Assembly (NCBI GenBank): GCA_013695265.1
Contig: JACDAU010000177.1
Coordinates: 1 to 6,384, forward strand
DNA length: 6,384 nt
Direction: 5' to 3'
Origin: Chloroflexia bacterium
GTDB lineage: Bacteria > Chloroflexota > Chloroflexia > Thermobaculales > Thermobaculaceae
The position numbers and the translations under genes were made by a program. The notes under the pieces are model-generated. The model searched no databases and was not told the DNA's origin. It worked only from the letters and a program-made list of their open reading frames with translations. Of this stretch, positions 5,931-6,384 are shown piece by piece. Position 1 is the stretch's first letter; the number at the start of each line of letters is the position of its first letter.

Positions 5931-6130
5931 GAAAGCATCAACGAACCGTCACGGTTTGCCTGCCCCATCGCCACGCGGCATCACCGCGTCACTCCTCGTT
6001 CGTGGGGGCGGTATATCCCTGACCTGCTCGATCCCGGCAGTCAAGGTAGCACGGGCGGAAACGTGCCCCGAACCGGACGTGGCGGGCCGTGCATTGCTAT
6101 GCTTGCATCAAACGGTTGGCTGCGTAGCGT

Positions 6131-6137
6131 GAGGAGG
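6131..6137 (+). promoter_or_regulatory. Ribosome binding site of the last gene
   Basis: GAGGAGG ends 7 nt before GTG 6145-6147. It decides the non-ATG start of the truncated last gene. Confidence 0.75.
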
Positions 6138-6144
6138 GGCCTTT

Positions 6145-6384
6145 GTGGATGAGCAATCGGTGGTTCGCGGTATCGGGTGGGCGTCGCTCGGCTCGGGATT
6201 CGTATGCATGGCGATGCCCGGTGTGATGTCTCGCGTATTCGGCATGGGCAGTATGCCCCGGCTGCTTCGGCTCTATGGCGTGCGAGACACGTTGATCGGC
6301 GCAGGGCTGCTCACCCAACCGGACCTCGGCGTCTGGCTGGGCGCACGGGCGGTCGCCGACGGGTCCGACGCCGCGCAACTGGGC
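6145..6384 (+). CDS. Small membrane protein, N-terminal part (3' end outside window)
   Basis: Eighty codons remain open to the window end. The GTG start follows a strong GAGGAGG. The product begins MDEQSVVRGIGWASLGSG, with a first hydrophobic stretch at about 9-27 rich in Gly and Met, then a short arginine-containing loop (MPRLLRLYGVRD), a Gly-rich second hydrophobic segment (about 49-57) and a WLGARAVADGSDAAQL motif (64-79). The layout (an aromatic/Gly-x-R-[DE] motif, Gly-rich helix, then W-x-x-R-x-x-x-D) resembles the N-terminal membrane segment of uncharacterised small proteins in high-GC bacteria, sometimes annotated as DUF4267-like or fused to cyclase/dehydrase domains. I recall this pattern rather than having checked it. 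The rest of the protein is outside the window, so no function is assigned. It diverges from the four-helix membrane protein. Confidence 0.7.
   Translation, partial: MDEQSVVRGIGWASLGSGFVCMAMPGVMSRVFGMGSMPRLLRLYGVRDTLIGAGLLTQPDLGVWLGARAVADGSDAAQLG

Larger units (their letters stand above)
5805..6144. other. Divergent intergenic region
   Basis: A 340-bp spacer between two divergently transcribed membrane-protein genes. It holds the ribosome sites of both genes, a perfect 10-bp inverted repeat with 55-bp spacing (5856-5865 and 5921-5930), and a small 5-bp-stem hairpin (AACCG/CGGTT, 5944-5956). A weak extended -10 (TGCTATGCT, 6095-6103) could serve the plus-strand gene, but has no matching -35. 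Open frames across it look like shadows without recognisable domains. No tRNA-like or riboswitch-like pattern was seen. Confidence 0.5.

Noticed and set aside
5863..6132. Small open frame in the divergent spacer (89 codons)
   Set aside because: It has no ribosome site, no hydrophobic or domain pattern, and its composition is like shadow frames.

Overview
The window is about two-thirds G+C, with dense genes, short intergenic gaps and frequent non-ATG starts (GTG for nrdR, the ABC ATPase and the last gene; TTG for plsX and probably for the amidotransferase gene). It looks like ordinary chromosome of a high-GC bacterium. The short-loop NrdR zinc ribbon and the mix of membrane-protein families would fit Chloroflexota (Thermomicrobia-like) or Actinobacteria, but the window cannot settle the phylum.

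Layout. (1) Positions 1-125, minus strand: the N-terminal 41 codons of nrdR, the Zn-ribbon/ATP-cone repressor of ribonucleotide reductase genes, cut by the window edge. (2) Positions 126-524: a 399-bp divergent spacer. Its nrdR-proximal part is a striking AT-rich island with a TGnTATAAT extended -10 promoter reading into nrdR. Two NrdR-box-like sequences flank that promoter, exactly 31 bp apart. The rest holds no convincing gene, but has three compact hairpins in the presumed plsX leader. (3) Positions 525-1511: plsX, phosphate acyltransferase of phospholipid synthesis. (4) Positions 1638-2417: a PuuD-type class I glutamine amidotransferase-like hydrolase (peptidase C26 family) with an intact Cys-His-Glu triad. 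(5) Positions 2638-5246: a two-gene ABC-2 exporter operon, a DrrA-like ATPase and a 498-residue permease, joined by a TGATG stop/start overlap. The permease carries an unusually long extracytoplasmic insert, much of it predicted coiled coil. (6) Positions 5271-5804, minus strand: a four-helix membrane protein of unknown function, convergent with the exporter. (7) Positions 5805-6144: a divergent spacer with a perfect 10-bp inverted repeat. (8) Positions 6145-6384: the start of another small membrane protein, cut by the window end.

The genes do not form one pathway. The best-supported regulatory story is NrdR controlling its own promoter, and probably that of a downstream reductase gene outside the window. 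The structurally most unusual protein is the coiled-coil ABC-2 permease. I saw no mobile element, CRISPR array, tRNA or rRNA, and nothing that amounts to a clearly new defence or mobile system.
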